The notes under the pieces were generated by a model. It was not told the DNA's origin. It did no database searches and worked only from the letters and a program-made list of their open reading frames with translations. Shown here one piece after another: positions 50,475 to 59,943 of a DNA stretch of 64,000 bases. Both the position numbers and the translations under genes were made by a program. Position 1 is the stretch's first letter. Each line of letters begins with the position of its first letter. Source of the DNA: Streptomyces koelreuteriae (lineage in GTDB: Bacteria > Actinomycetota > Actinomycetes > Streptomycetales > Streptomycetaceae). Location of the stretch: the NCBI RefSeq assembly GCF_018604545.1, contig NZ_CP075896.1:3906001-3970000 (forward strand), in the 5' to 3' direction.

Positions 50475-50570
50475 CCGGCCGGGACCGCCCGTCGGGGCGA
50501 TCCGCAAGGCGTCACGGGTCCGGAGGATGGGAGCCGTCCCGAACACCGGTTCCGATCAACGGAGTTGACC

Positions 50571-51740
50571 ATGACCCGAACCCGTTTGCTCACCGCCGTG
50601 CTCGTCGCCGGGGTGGTCGTGGCGGGGCCGTCGGTGGTCCCGGCCGCCGCGTCCGGCCCGGCGGCCCCGACCGCCGCGGTGTCCGCCCCGTCCTCCGACA
50701 CCGCCCTGGCCACCGCCCTCGCCGGTCTGCCCACGGCCGACGCGACCGCGGCCCTCGTACGCGTCGGAGGCTCCGAGGGAAGCTGGCGCGGCAGTTCGGG
50801 CGTGCACGATCTGCGGAGCAACCGGCCGGCCGATCCTGACGCCCGCTTCCGCGCGGGGTCCGTGACCAAGGTCTTCACCGCGGCTGTCGTCCTGCAACTG
50901 GCCGCCGAGGGCCGGCTGGACCTGGACCGCGGTGCCCGCTCGTATCTGCCGGAGCTGATCCCGGCGTCGTACGCGGGCGTCACCGTACGGCAGTTGCTGA
51001 ACCACACGCACGGCATCCCGGCCCCCGACTTCCCCGGCACCACGGTCGAGGAGTGGTACGCGAACCGCTTCCAGGTCCACGACCCCCGGGACATCCTCCG
51101 CTCGGCGACGTCGAAGAAGCCCGAGTTCGCGCCGGGCGAGCGGCAGCACTACCTCAACATCGGCTACACCATCGCCGGTCTGATCGTCGAGCGCGTCACC
51201 GGTGACACGTACGAACGTCAGGTCGCCCGGCGGGTGCTCGAGCCGCTGGGGCTGTGCGACACGTACTTCCCGGGGAAGAATCCGCGCATCACCGGGCCGC
51301 ACAACCGCGGCTACCAGAGGATGCGGCTGGACGACGGCACGGTCGGGCTCCGTGACGTGTCCGTGTGGGGGGTCACGGACGGGTGGGCGGCCGGGGACAT
51401 CGTGTCGACCACCGCCGACCTGGAGCGGTTCACCCGGGCCCTGTTCGGAGGGCGGGTCGTGCGCGGGCCGCTGCTGGAGGAGATGTTCGCCCTGCCGAAG
51501 GTGACCGACCTCAAGACCGGGAAGCAGGCCGCGTACTCCTCGGGCCTGTCGATGACGGTGCTGGGCGGGCGTGAGGTGTGGGGCAAGACGGGCGGGCGCT
51601 GGGGCTACAACGCGGCCGTCGCGAGCACCCGCAACGGCTCGCGCACCCTCGTCTACAGCGTCAACTCCACCGACGCCAAGGGCCAGGGCATGAACAAGGT
51701 CGCCGAGGCCATCATGGTGGCGGCCTACGGCAGACCGTAG
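50571..51740 (+). CDS. secreted serine hydrolase (beta-lactamase/DD-carboxypeptidase class C fold)
   Basis: 389 residues. Sec signal peptide (about 1-30, AAAS cleavage area), then a beta-lactamase domain with S97-x-x-K100 (AGSVTKVF), Y194-x-N196 (HYLNIGY) and K339-T-G (WGKTGG). The motif set matches Streptomyces R61-type D-Ala-D-Ala carboxypeptidases and related esterases. Exported; likely trims cell-wall peptides. Follows a two-component system on the same strand. GGAG precedes the ATG. Confidence 0.87.
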   Translation: MTRTRLLTAVLVAGVVVAGPSVVPAAASGPAAPTAAVSAPSSDTALATALAGLPTADATAALVRVGGSEGSWRGSSGVHDLRSNRPADPDARFRAGSVTKVFTAAVVLQLAAEGRLDLDRGARSYLPELIPASYAGVTVRQLLNHTHGIPAPDFPGTTVEEWYANRFQVHDPRDILRSATSKKPEFAPGERQHYLNIGYTIAGLIVERVTGDTYERQVARRVLEPLGLCDTYFPGKNPRITGPHNRGYQRMRLDDGTVGLRDVSVWGVTDGWAAGDIVSTTADLERFTRALFGGRVVRGPLLEEMFALPKVTDLKTGKQAAYSSGLSMTVLGGREVWGKTGGRWGYNAAVASTRNGSRTLVYSVNSTDAKGQGMNKVAEAIMVAAYGRP

Positions 51741-51751
51741 CCCTCCCCGTC

Positions 51752-52432
51752 CTACGTCGTCGGCGGCGTCGCCCGTACGAGGCCCGTCTGGTAGGCGATG
51801 ACGACCAGTTGCGCCCGGTCGCGGGCGTCCAGCTTGGTCATCGCCCGGTGGATGTGGGTGCGCACGGTCAGCGGGCTGAGGGTCAGGTCCTCGGCGATCT
51901 CCGTGTTGGACCGGCCCTCCGCGGCCAGGGCCATCACCTCGCGTTCGCGGACCGTGAGGTCGGCGAGGCGCTCCGGCGGGGCCAGATGGGTGCCGGGGGC
52001 GGGGGCCAGCAGGAAGCGGGTGATGAGGGAGCGGGTGGCGACGGGTGAGAGGAGGGACTCGCCGGAGGCCACCGTGCGCAGTCCGGTCAGCAGGGTGTCG
52101 GCGGTGACGTCCTTGCCGAGGAAGCCGCTGGCACCGGCGCGCAGGGCCTCGGCGACATAGTCCTCGGTCTCGAAGGTGGTCAGGATGAGGACGCGGGTGG
52201 CGGACAGCTCCGGGTCGGCGCAGACGCTCGCGGTGGCGGCGAGGCCGTCGGTGCCGGGCATCCGGATGTCCATCAGGACGATGTCCGGGCGGTGGGCGCG
52301 GGTCAGCTCCACCGCCTCCGCGCCGTCGGAGGCCTCGGCGACCACCTCCATGTCCGCGCAGGAGTCGATGAGGATCCGGAACGTGGCCCGCAGCAGGGCC
52401 TGGTCGTCGGCGAGCAGCACCCTGATGGTCAT
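51752..52432 (-). CDS. NarL/FixJ-type response regulator
   Basis: 226 residues. Receiver with D9/D10, phospho-acceptor D55 (IVLMDIRMPG) and K in FLGKDVTAD; LuxR helix-turn-helix LTVREREVMALAAEGRSN and LTLSPLTVRTHIHRAMTKL. The ATG overlaps the kinase stop (52429-52432). Convergent with the serine hydrolase gene, 12 bp apart. Likely controls the MMPL gene upstream on the same strand. Confidence 0.88.
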   Translation of the reverse strand: MTIRVLLADDQALLRATFRILIDSCADMEVVAEASDGAEAVELTRAHRPDIVLMDIRMPGTDGLAATASVCADPELSATRVLILTTFETEDYVAEALRAGASGFLGKDVTADTLLTGLRTVASGESLLSPVATRSLITRFLLAPAPGTHLAPPERLADLTVREREVMALAAEGRSNTEIAEDLTLSPLTVRTHIHRAMTKLDARDRAQLVVIAYQTGLVRATPPTT

Positions 52433-53664
52433 GCCGTGGTTCCTTCCGCGAGGTCGGGCGAGGCGTGCAGCGGCAGCGCGGTGGTGACCTCGAAACCGCC
52501 CTGCGGCCGGGGGCCCGCGCACAGCTCGCCGCCGATGGACTGGGCGCGCTCGCGCATGCCCACGAGGCCGAAGCCGCGGCCCCGGGCGGGCTCCGGCTTG
52601 CCGGGGCCTTCGTTGACGACCGTGATCAGCAGGCGGGAGCCGGTGTAGGCGAGGCGGACCTGCGCGGCCTCGGCGGCGGCGTGCTTGGTGACGTTGGTGA
52701 GGGCCTCCTGCACGATCCGGTACGCCGTCAGGTCCACGCCCGGCGAGAGCGGCTGCGGCTCCCCTTCCGTCGTGACGGTGACGCGCAGGCCCGCCGACTC
52801 GCACGCCGTGACCAGCTCGGGCATCCGGCCCAGGCCCGGGGAGGGCTCCAGCGCGGCGGAGCCGGGGCCGGAGTCGTTCTCGCGCAGCAGTCCGAGCGTG
52901 GCCTTCAGCTCCCGCAGCGCCGAGGACGTGGTGCCCGTCAGGTCGGTGAGGATCCTCTGCGTCTGCTCGGGGTTGGTGAGGGCGAGATGCGCGGCCGTAC
53001 CGGCCTGGGCGTTGGCCAGGGCCATGTGGTGGGCGACCACGTCGTGCAGCTCCCGGGCGATACGCATCCGCTCCTCGGTGACGCGCAGCCGGGCCTCCTC
53101 CTCCCGGGTGCGCTCGGCGTGTTCGGCCCGGGCCTGCACCGACTGGAGGTAGGCGCGCCGCAGCTGGGTCGTCTTGCCGGCGGCGAGGGGCAGCAGCAGC
53201 CAGAAGATCGGGCCGATGGTCCGCAGCAGCAGCGAGATGTGGTTCATGGAGTCGGAGAACACGGCCGCGAGCGTCACGGCCACCACGACGGTGAGGCCGT
53301 AGACACGGGTGGACTTCGGGTCGGTGAGCGCCGCCAGCCAGTAGAGGGCCGCCATCATCGGCGCCAGCAGCAGGGGTGTGACCAGGTAGCCGAGCGCGAT
53401 CGCGGCGACCGTGCAGCCCCCGGCGACGACGACGCAGGCGCGCGGGTGCGTGCGGTGCTTGAGCAGGACGAGGCAGGCCACGCCCGCCAGGGCGGTGGCG
53501 GTCATGTCCTGGTCCGGTGGGGCGGCGCCCGGCATGGTGAGCGAACCGCCGAGGGCCGTGCAGCCGAGCAGGGCCAGGACCATCGCCAGGTCGATGAGGA
53601 AGGGGTGGCGGGAGGAGAACTCCTCCAGGCGGTCCGCGTAGCGCCGGTCCAGGCTGATACTCAT
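52429..53664 (-). CDS. sensor histidine kinase, NarL-type
   Basis: 411 residues. Five to six membrane helices in the first 165 residues, a coiled-coil linker (VQARAEHAERTREEEARLRV), HisKA_3 with H207 (RIARELHDVVAHHMALANAQ) and HATPase_c (YRIVQEALTNVTKHA, VVNEGPG, GFGLVGMRERA). Member of the DesK-like membrane-sensing group. Couples to the response regulator by ATGA. Confidence 0.88.
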   Translation of the reverse strand: MSISLDRRYADRLEEFSSRHPFLIDLAMVLALLGCTALGGSLTMPGAAPPDQDMTATALAGVACLVLLKHRTHPRACVVVAGGCTVAAIALGYLVTPLLLAPMMAALYWLAALTDPKSTRVYGLTVVVAVTLAAVFSDSMNHISLLLRTIGPIFWLLLPLAAGKTTQLRRAYLQSVQARAEHAERTREEEARLRVTEERMRIARELHDVVAHHMALANAQAGTAAHLALTNPEQTQRILTDLTGTTSSALRELKATLGLLRENDSGPGSAALEPSPGLGRMPELVTACESAGLRVTVTTEGEPQPLSPGVDLTAYRIVQEALTNVTKHAAAEAAQVRLAYTGSRLLITVVNEGPGKPEPARGRGFGLVGMRERAQSIGGELCAGPRPQGGFEVTTALPLHASPDLAEGTTA

Positions 53665-53726
53665 CGGGCTCTCCGGTGGGTGGGGCTGGGGACCATCGTG
53701 GTCGACTCCGGGCGGGAACGCCCGAG

Positions 53727-53758
53727 GGGCCGCCCGTGTCCTTCGCCACGGGCGGCCC
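53727..53758 (-). terminator. terminator after MMPL gene
   Basis: A perfect 12-bp stem GGGCCGCCCGTG / CACGGGCGGCCC with an 8-base loop, 15 bp past the MMPL stop. It separates the transporter from the following kinase gene. Confidence 0.7.
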
Positions 53759-53772
53759 TGGTGGGGGGTGGG

Positions 53773-55983
53773 TCAGGTCCGCGCCGGTTCCAGATCGGGG
53801 GCGCCGTCCGGGGCCGGCTCCGACCCGGGCCGGCGGCTGAGCGCCTCGCCCTCCACGTCCACGCGGGGCAGCACCCGGTCCAGCCACTTCGGCAGCCACC
53901 ACGCCTTGTCGCCGAGCAGGGCGAGCACGGCGGGCACGATCGCCATCCGTACGACGAAGGCGTCGAAGAGGACGGCCGCGGCGAGCCCGAAGCCGATCAT
54001 CTTGATCATGGAGTCGCTCTCGCCGACGAACCCGGCGAACACCGCGATCATGATCAGGGCCGCCGCCGCGACCACCCGGGCGCTGTGCCGGAAGCCGGAC
54101 GTGACCGCCTGCGCGGGCGACTCGCCGTGGACATGGGCCTCCCGCATCCGGGAGACGAGGAACACCTCGTAGTCCATCGCCAGACCGAAGACGATGCCCA
54201 CCAGGAAGATCGGCATCAGGCTCATGATCGGACCGGTCTGCTCCACCCCGAGAAGCTCCGCGCCGTGGCCCTGCTGGAAGACCACGACGACCGCGCCGAG
54301 CGAGGCCAGCACCGACAGCAGGAAGCCGAGGGCCGCCTTGAGCGGGACGAGCAGCGACCGGAAGACCACCAGCAGCAGCACGATCGCCAGACCGACCACG
54401 ACGATCAGATACGGCACCAGCGCGGCCTGCACCTTCTCGGCGATGTCGATGTTCATCGCGGTGGTGCCGGTGACCTCGTAGCTCGCGCCGGTGCCGGACT
54501 CGATGCCGGGCCGCTCGTCCCGGATGGTCGTCACCAGGGTCTTGGTCTTCTCGTCGGTCGGCGCGGTGGACGGCACGACGGAGAAGACGGCGGTGTCGCC
54601 GGCGTCGTTGAAGCGCGCCGGGGAGACGGACACGACGCCCTTCGTGGCGCCGATCTCCTTGGCGATCGAGCCCGCGGCCGCCTTGGGGTCGGCGACGCCC
54701 TTGCCGTCCACGACGACGGTCAGCGGCCCGTTGAAGCCCGGCCCGAAGCCCTCGGCGAGCGCGTCGTAGGCCCGGCGCTCGGTGGTGGAGGTCGGCTTGG
54801 CCTCGTCCCCGGGCATGCCCAGCTGGAGGTCGGCCGCGGGCAGCGCGAGGGCGCCGAGGCCCACGACGCCGAGGAGCAGCACGGGTAGGGGGCGGCGCAG
54901 CACGAACCGGGCCCAGCGGGCGCCGCCGTTGGTCTCGGTGCTCTGCTCGATCCGGCCGCTCTTGCGGGCCTTGCGGGGCAGCACCGCGTTCGGCCAGAAG
55001 CCGAGGAACGCCGGGACGAGGGTCAGCGCGATCAGTACGGCGACGACGACCGCGCCCGCCGCGGCCAGGCCCATCTTGGTGAGCATCGGGATGCCGACCA
55101 CGGCGAGCCCGGCCAGCGCGATGACGACGGTGAGCCCGGCGAAGACCACCGCGGACCCGGCCGTGCCGACGGCCATGCCGACCGCCTCCTGCGGCGCTGC
55201 GCCCTTGGCGCGCTCCTCCCGGTAGCGGGACACCACGAACAGGGCGTAGTCGATGCCTACGGCCAGGCCCAGCATCATCGCCAGGGTGCCGGTGGTGGTG
55301 GACAGGCCGAGGGCGCTCGCCAGGGCGAGGATCGTGGCCATGCTGACGCCGACGCCGATCACGGCGGTCAGCAGGGGCAGCCCGGCGGCGGCCAGCGAGC
55401 CGAAGGTGACGAGCAGGACGACGGCGGCGATCGCGACGCCGATCACCTCGGCCATGCCGCCTGGACCGGTCTCGGCGGCCAGCGCGGTGCCGCCCGCCTC
55501 CACCGTCAGCCCGGCATCCCGGGCCCCCTCGACGGTGTGCTCCAGATGGGTCCGGCTGGCGTCGGTGAGGTCGGTGGACTTGACCTTGTACGTGACGGTC
55601 GCGAAGGCCGTCGTGCCGTCCTTGCTGATCGTCTTCGCCTGGAAGGGGTCGACGGCGCTCGCGACCTGCGTGCCGTCGCCGAGGCCGGTCACGGCCTTCT
55701 CGATGGCCTCCTTGTTCTCGGCGGCGGTCACCTTCTCGCCGCCCGGCGCGATGAAGACGACCCGGGCGGTCGCCCCGTCGGCGGTGGCGCCCGGGAAGCG
55801 CTGTTCCATGAGGTCGAACGCCTTCTGGGACTCGATGCCGGGCATCGAGAACTCCTCGTCGACCGCCCCCGGTGCCTTGAGGGCGCCGAGCCCCACGGCG
55901 GCCAGGACGGCCGCCCAGACCAGGGCGACGTACCAGCGTCGCCGGAAGGCCAGACGGCCCACTCGATACAGGAAAGTTGCCAC
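53773..55983 (-). CDS. MMPL-family RND transporter
   Basis: About 736 residues. 12 membrane helices in two repeated halves, each with a large extracytoplasmic domain between helices 1 and 2. MMPL cores are [20 protein letters not shown] in the first half and [19 protein letters not shown] in the second, with the proton-relay Asp-Tyr pairs (GIDYAL, AMDYEV). It exports lipids or drugs. The GTG at 55983 has GGAG upstream; an ATG at 56001 is an alternative. Confidence 0.88.
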   Translation of the reverse strand: MATFLYRVGRLAFRRRWYVALVWAAVLAAVGLGALKAPGAVDEEFSMPGIESQKAFDLMEQRFPGATADGATARVVFIAPGGEKVTAAENKEAIEKAVTGLGDGTQVASAVDPFQAKTISKDGTTAFATVTYKVKSTDLTDASRTHLEHTVEGARDAGLTVEAGGTALAAETGPGGMAEVIGVAIAAVVLLVTFGSLAAAGLPLLTAVIGVGVSMATILALASALGLSTTTGTLAMMLGLAVGIDYALFVVSRYREERAKGAAPQEAVGMAVGTAGSAVVFAGLTVVIALAGLAVVGIPMLTKMGLAAAGAVVVAVLIALTLVPAFLGFWPNAVLPRKARKSGRIEQSTETNGGARWARFVLRRPLPVLLLGVVGLGALALPAADLQLGMPGDEAKPTSTTERRAYDALAEGFGPGFNGPLTVVVDGKGVADPKAAAGSIAKEIGATKGVVSVSPARFNDAGDTAVFSVVPSTAPTDEKTKTLVTTIRDERPGIESGTGASYEVTGTTAMNIDIAEKVQAALVPYLIVVVGLAIVLLLVVFRSLLVPLKAALGFLLSVLASLGAVVVVFQQGHGAELLGVEQTGPIMSLMPIFLVGIVFGLAMDYEVFLVSRMREAHVHGESPAQAVTSGFRHSARVVAAAALIMIAVFAGFVGESDSMIKMIGFGLAAAVLFDAFVVRMAIVPAVLALLGDKAWWLPKWLDRVLPRVDVEGEALSRRPGSEPAPDGAPDLEPART

Positions 55984-56145
55984 GGCAGCAGGTCTCCACA
56001 TCCGGTGTCGATCGTCCGCCAAGCGTGTCCGCGACAAGGCCCCCGCGTCGTCGTGCGGCTGCCGACAATCCGGACTACTGAGAACGCAGTACACCGGGCC
56101 CACGGGTCCGCCTCGGGGACGACATTCCCGGGCCATGCGAGTCGA

Positions 56146-56332
56146 CCTGTGCTACCTTGGCTGGCGTTGCAGTTTTGGTTCCCAGAGACTTCGAGTGCTC
56201 TATCGACCTTCGTCGACGAGCACTCTTTTTAGTTTCCGAGGGTTTTCGGATCTCTCCGAGGGTGATCATTTCGGCGACTCCGAGTCCGTAAAGTGCGGAT
56301 CTCGGGTACTGCCCCTCATAGGGAGATTCATC
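56146..56332 (+). promoter_or_regulatory. structured cold-shock leader with terminator-like hairpin
   Basis: An AT-richer 5' leader of about 170 nt before cspA. A TGTGCTACCTT extended -10-like element lies at about 56149-56158. At 56193-56225 a perfect 8-bp stem GAGTGCTC/GAGCACTC encloses an inner TCGAC-CTTC-GTCGA hairpin and is followed by TTTTT (56226-56230), the form of an intrinsic terminator or thermo-responsive attenuator. A GGGAG lies near the start codon. Confidence 0.55.
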
Positions 56333-56536
56333 ATGGCAACCGGCACCGTGAAGTGGTTCAACTCGGAAAAGGGCTTCGGCTTCATCGAGCAGGAGGGTGG
56401 CGGCCCGGACGTCTTCGCCCACTACTCGAACATCGCCACCTCCGGCTTCCGTGAGCTTCAGGAAGGCCAGAAGGTGACCTTCGACGTCACGCAGGGCCAG
56501 AAGGGCCCGCAGGCCGAGAACATCGTTCCCGCCTGA
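56333..56536 (+). CDS. cspA: cold-shock protein (CspA family)
   Basis: 67 residues, the exact size of actinobacterial CspA. RNP1 KGFGFIEQ and RNP2 VFAHYSNI are intact and it begins [17 protein letters not shown]. Single-stranded nucleic-acid chaperone. The long leader suggests cold-dependent translation or attenuation control. A DEAD-box helicase follows, a linked arrangement for cold response. Confidence 0.92.
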   Translation: MATGTVKWFNSEKGFGFIEQEGGGPDVFAHYSNIATSGFRELQEGQKVTFDVTQGQKGPQAENIVPA

Positions 56537-56559
56537 CGCTGACGCGTTCGACGTGACCG

Positions 56560-56586
56560 GGGCCCGCACCCTTGTGGTGCGGGCCC
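56560..56586 (+). terminator. terminator after cspA
   Basis: A perfect 11-bp stem GGGCCCGCACC / GGTGCGGGCCC with loop CTTGT, 23 bp after the cspA stop. Confidence 0.75.
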
Positions 56587-56698
56587 TGGCACGTTTCATT
56601 TCATACCCGGCTCAGTCTTGCGAATCCTGGTGCGGCCCCACAGAGGCTGTCTGACCTCCGGAATTCCCCGATACGTGCCGCATCGAGGAAGGATCCCC

Positions 56699-58138
56699 TT
56701 GGATCGCACCGCTCGCAAGAACAACGGTTCGTCCCACTCCCGCAGGGCGGGGGGCGGCGGCCGGAACAATTCCTCCCGTTCGGCGGGAGCGGGCCGCGGC
56801 GGCAACCGGCGCCGCCCGGCGCCCGGCGGCGAATTCGCGCCGCCCGCCACCGTCACCCCGGCCCTGCCCGCCGTCGAGGCGTTCGCCGACCTCGACCTGC
56901 CCGAGCGGCTGCTGGCCGCGCTGAAGGGCGAGGGCGTGATGGAGCCGTTCCCCATCCAGGCGGCGACGCTGCCGAACTCGCTGGCCGGACGTGACGTCCT
57001 GGGCCGCGGGCGCACGGGGTCGGGCAAGACCCTCGCCTTCGGCCTCGCCGTGCTGGCCCGTATCGACGGACAGCGCGCCGAGCCCAAGCAGCCGGTGGCA
57101 CTCGTCCTCGTGCCCACCAGGGAACTGGCCCAGCAGGTCACCGACGCGCTCACGCCCTACGCCCGCGCGCTGCGGCTGCGGCTCGCCACGGTGGTCGGCG
57201 GGATGTCGATCGGCCGGCAGGCGAGCGCGCTGCGCGCCGGTGCCGAGGTCGTCGTCGCGACGCCCGGGCGGCTCAAGGACCTCATAGACCGTGGCGACTG
57301 CCGGCTGGACCGGGTCTCGGTCACCGTCCTGGACGAGGCCGACCAGATGACCGACATGGGCTTCATGCCGCAGGTGACGGCCCTGCTCGACCAGGTGCGT
57401 CCCGACGGGCAGCGGCTGCTGTTCTCGGCCACGCTGGACCGCAATGTCGACCGTCTGGTGCGGACGTACCTCCACGACCCGGTGGTCCACTCGGTCGACC
57501 CGTCCGCGGGCGCGGTCACCACGATGGAGCATCACCTGCTGCACGTGGAGGACGACGACAAGCACGCCACCACGACGGAGATCGCCGCCCGCGACGGGCG
57601 CGTGATCATGTTCCTGGACACCAAGCACGCCGCCGACCGGCTGGCCAAGAAGCTGCTCGCCGTCGGGGTGCGCGCCTCGGCCCTGCACGGCGGGAAGTCC
57701 CAGTCCCAGCGGACCCGGACCCTGGCCCGGTTCAAGGACGGCGAGGTCACGGTCCTGGTGGCCACCAACGTCGCCGCCCGCGGCATCCACGTCGACAACC
57801 TCGACCTCGTCGTCAACGTGGACCCGCCCGGCGACCACAAGGACTATCTGCACCGGGGCGGCCGTACCGCCCGGGCCGGCGAGTCGGGCACCGTCGTCAC
57901 GCTGGTCCTGCCGCACCAGCGGCGCGAGACGGCCCGGCTGATGGCTGACGCCGGCATCACGCCGCAGGTCACCCGGGTCCGCTCGGGCGCGGCCGAACTG
58001 AACCGCATCACCGGCGCCCAGGCGCCGTCGGGCGTACCGGTCGTCCTCGCCCCGCCGCCCGCCGAGAACCGCCCCGCCCGCACGGGCACGGCCTCGCGCG
58101 CCCGGCGCAACAGGCCCTCCCGGGGGCGCCGCCGCTGA
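56699..58138 (+). CDS. DEAD-box RNA helicase
   Basis: 479 residues. An N-terminal Arg/Gly-rich tail, then RecA-like domains with Walker A GRTGSGKT, motif Ia PTRELAQQ, motif II VLDEAD, motif III SAT, motif V ATNVAARGIHVDNLD, motif VI HRGGRTARAG and a basic C-terminal tail. The TTG start at 56699 has AGGAAGGA; the longer frame from 56618 has no ribosome site. Likely unwinds RNA at low temperature together with the upstream cold-shock protein. Confidence 0.9.
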   Translation: MDRTARKNNGSSHSRRAGGGGRNNSSRSAGAGRGGNRRRPAPGGEFAPPATVTPALPAVEAFADLDLPERLLAALKGEGVMEPFPIQAATLPNSLAGRDVLGRGRTGSGKTLAFGLAVLARIDGQRAEPKQPVALVLVPTRELAQQVTDALTPYARALRLRLATVVGGMSIGRQASALRAGAEVVVATPGRLKDLIDRGDCRLDRVSVTVLDEADQMTDMGFMPQVTALLDQVRPDGQRLLFSATLDRNVDRLVRTYLHDPVVHSVDPSAGAVTTMEHHLLHVEDDDKHATTTEIAARDGRVIMFLDTKHAADRLAKKLLAVGVRASALHGGKSQSQRTRTLARFKDGEVTVLVATNVAARGIHVDNLDLVVNVDPPGDHKDYLHRGGRTARAGESGTVVTLVLPHQRRETARLMADAGITPQVTRVRSGAAELNRITGAQAPSGVPVVLAPPPAENRPARTGTASRARRNRPSRGRRR

Positions 58139-58145
58139 ACCACCG

Positions 58146-58188
58146 ACGGGGCGGCCCGGAGCGCGATCCGCGCTCCGGGCCGCCCCGT
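58146..58188 (+). terminator. terminator after helicase
   Basis: A perfect 20-bp stem starting ACGGGGCGGCCCGGAGCGCG with loop ATC, 7 bp after the helicase stop. The strongest hairpin in the window. Confidence 0.8.
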
Positions 58189-58223
58189 TCGTGTGTCCAC
58201 GTGTCGCTACGGGTCGCTGCGCG

Positions 58224-58301
58224 CCGGGCGAGTGGAGCGGTCGGGCCCGCGACCGCCGGGCCGGACGCCCTCGGGCACGCCCAGTCGCTCCACTCGCCCG
58301 G
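58224..58301. repeat. 16-bp inverted repeat with 46-bp loop
   Basis: CCGGGCGAGTGGAGCG (58224-58239) and its perfect complement CGCTCCACTCGCCCGG (58286-58301), between the helicase terminator and the end of the SMP-30-like gene. No coding sequence; possible large hairpin for the convergent operon. Confidence 0.6.
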
Positions 58302-58323
58302 GGCGGACACGCCTCGACGGGCC

Positions 58324-59943
58324 CTATGCGTCGCCCCGCACCGGAGACAACCGCACCACCGTCCCCTCCCCGTTCGCGGACAGCAGCAGGGAACCGTCCG
58401 GGGCGGCGGCGAGGCCCGCGAAGCGGTGGGCCAGGCCCGGGAGTTGGTGGGTGAAGAGGGCGGGGGTCGAGCGGGGGGCGGTGCCCGGCGGGAGGCCGAC
58501 CGGGAGGGATTCGGCCTCGACGCGAGCCGTGCCCGTCGTCGGGGAGATCGACCACAGGCGGCGGTGTTCGGTGTCCACGGTGAAGAGTTCGCCGGCGTGG
58601 AAGGCGAGGCCCTGCGGGGCGCCGAGGTTCTCAGCAACCGGAACCGCCTCACCGTCCTCGTCGAGGCGCAGGACCGCTCCCCTCCGGTCGTCGCTGACGT
58701 AGCAGCGCTGCTCGGCGTCGAAGGTCACGTCCACGGGGTGGTCGAGGCCCTCGGCGAGGACGGCGACCGTGTCGGTCGCGTCGATGGCGAGGACCCGGCC
58801 CGCGCCCGTCTCGGCGACGACCAGGGCGCCGTCGGCCCGGGTCGCGATGCCCTGGGGCTGGTTCAGGCCGTTCGCGCGGAGTCGGGTCGTGCCGGTGGCG
58901 GGGTCGTAGGTCTGGACGGTGCCGAACTGCGAGGTGGTGTGCAGGAGTTCGCCGTCGGCCGTGATGCCGTGGAAGAAGGGCTGGAGGATCTCCGTGGCGA
59001 CATCGCCCGAGCCGCTCTCGTCGGGGTGGTCCGGGCGGGCCAGCCGGTAGTGGTCGGCCGCGTACACCCTGCCGCCGAGGTCGATCGTCACGCCGTAGGG
59101 CCCGTCCAGGCCCCGGGGCACGATCGGGCGGGTACGGCCGTCAGGCTCCAGTTCCGTGATGCCGCCGCTGGCGAAGCTGGAGACGAACATACGGTTCTCC
59201 GCGTCGAACGCGGCGTTGTCCAGGCCCGTCACCCCGCTGGTGACCAGCGAGCGCGTGCCCGTGCCGTGCAGGTCGACGCGGGTGACGATGCCCTCGGGGC
59301 CGCGCGAGAGGACGTGGAGGACGCCGCCCAGGTCGAAGCGGACCGCAACCGGGTCGTGGACGTCCTCGGCGACCACCTCGGGCACCCCGCCGTCCGGGGG
59401 GATGCGCCAGACCTGTCTGCTGATCATGTGCGGGTAGTAGAGGCAGCCGTCCGGGCCGAGCTGCATCGCGTTGCCGAAGGCCAGCCCGTCGGTGAGGACG
59501 ACCGGGTCGCCGCCGTCGGGGAAGAGCTCCAGCAGCCGGCCGTTCATCTTCATCTCGTTGACGAAGAGCCGGTCGCCGACGCAGGTGATGCCGTTGGGGA
59601 CCTGCACCTCCTCGGAGACGAGGCTGTACTCCCCCTCCGGGCCGCGGCGCCAGACCCGGCCGGGGACCAGGTCGGCGATGTACATCGAGCCGTCCGCCCC
59701 GAAGGCCAGGTCGTCGGGCGACTCGACGGGGCTGTCCATCGGGACGACGACCTCGACGTCCCCGGTCGCCGGGTCCACGGCGCTGATCTTCCCGGCGAGG
59801 AACTGGGCGACGTACAGCCGCCCGTCCGGGCCGAACGCCACGCCGTTGGAACCCCACAGCGGGTTCGGTGAGTTGAGGCGCGTGGCCTGTCGGCCGGGAC
59901 TGCGCAGCTCACTCGCGTCGTACCTGCTCGGACCGCCCGTCAC
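58324..59943 (-). CDS. SMP-30/gluconolactonase-like beta-propeller protein
   Basis: 539 residues, about two six-bladed propellers in tandem. Repeated blades such as GSNGVAFGPDGRLYVAQ, GLDNAAFDAENRMFVSS, GPYGVTIDLGGRVYAAD, NQPQGIATRADGALVVA and HPVDVTFDAEQRCYVSD show the SMP-30/NHL pattern. Many such proteins are lactonases. No signal peptide. The GTG start overlaps the monooxygenase stop (GTGA), so it probably hydrolyses a lactone made by that enzyme. Confidence 0.75.
   Translation of the reverse strand: MTGGPSRYDASELRSPGRQATRLNSPNPLWGSNGVAFGPDGRLYVAQFLAGKISAVDPATGDVEVVVPMDSPVESPDDLAFGADGSMYIADLVPGRVWRRGPEGEYSLVSEEVQVPNGITCVGDRLFVNEMKMNGRLLELFPDGGDPVVLTDGLAFGNAMQLGPDGCLYYPHMISRQVWRIPPDGGVPEVVAEDVHDPVAVRFDLGGVLHVLSRGPEGIVTRVDLHGTGTRSLVTSGVTGLDNAAFDAENRMFVSSFASGGITELEPDGRTRPIVPRGLDGPYGVTIDLGGRVYAADHYRLARPDHPDESGSGDVATEILQPFFHGITADGELLHTTSQFGTVQTYDPATGTTRLRANGLNQPQGIATRADGALVVAETGAGRVLAIDATDTVAVLAEGLDHPVDVTFDAEQRCYVSDDRRGAVLRLDEDGEAVPVAENLGAPQGLAFHAGELFTVDTEHRRLWSISPTTGTARVEAESLPVGLPPGTAPRSTPALFTHQLPGLAHRFAGLAAAPDGSLLLSANGEGTVVRLSPVRGDA

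Noticed and set aside
51752-56068. Very long (1438-codon) minus-strand frame spanning regulator, kinase and MMPL genes
   Set aside because: Only its first part corresponds to a real product, the response regulator. The remainder is an out-of-frame shadow of the kinase and MMPL genes caused by high GC content.
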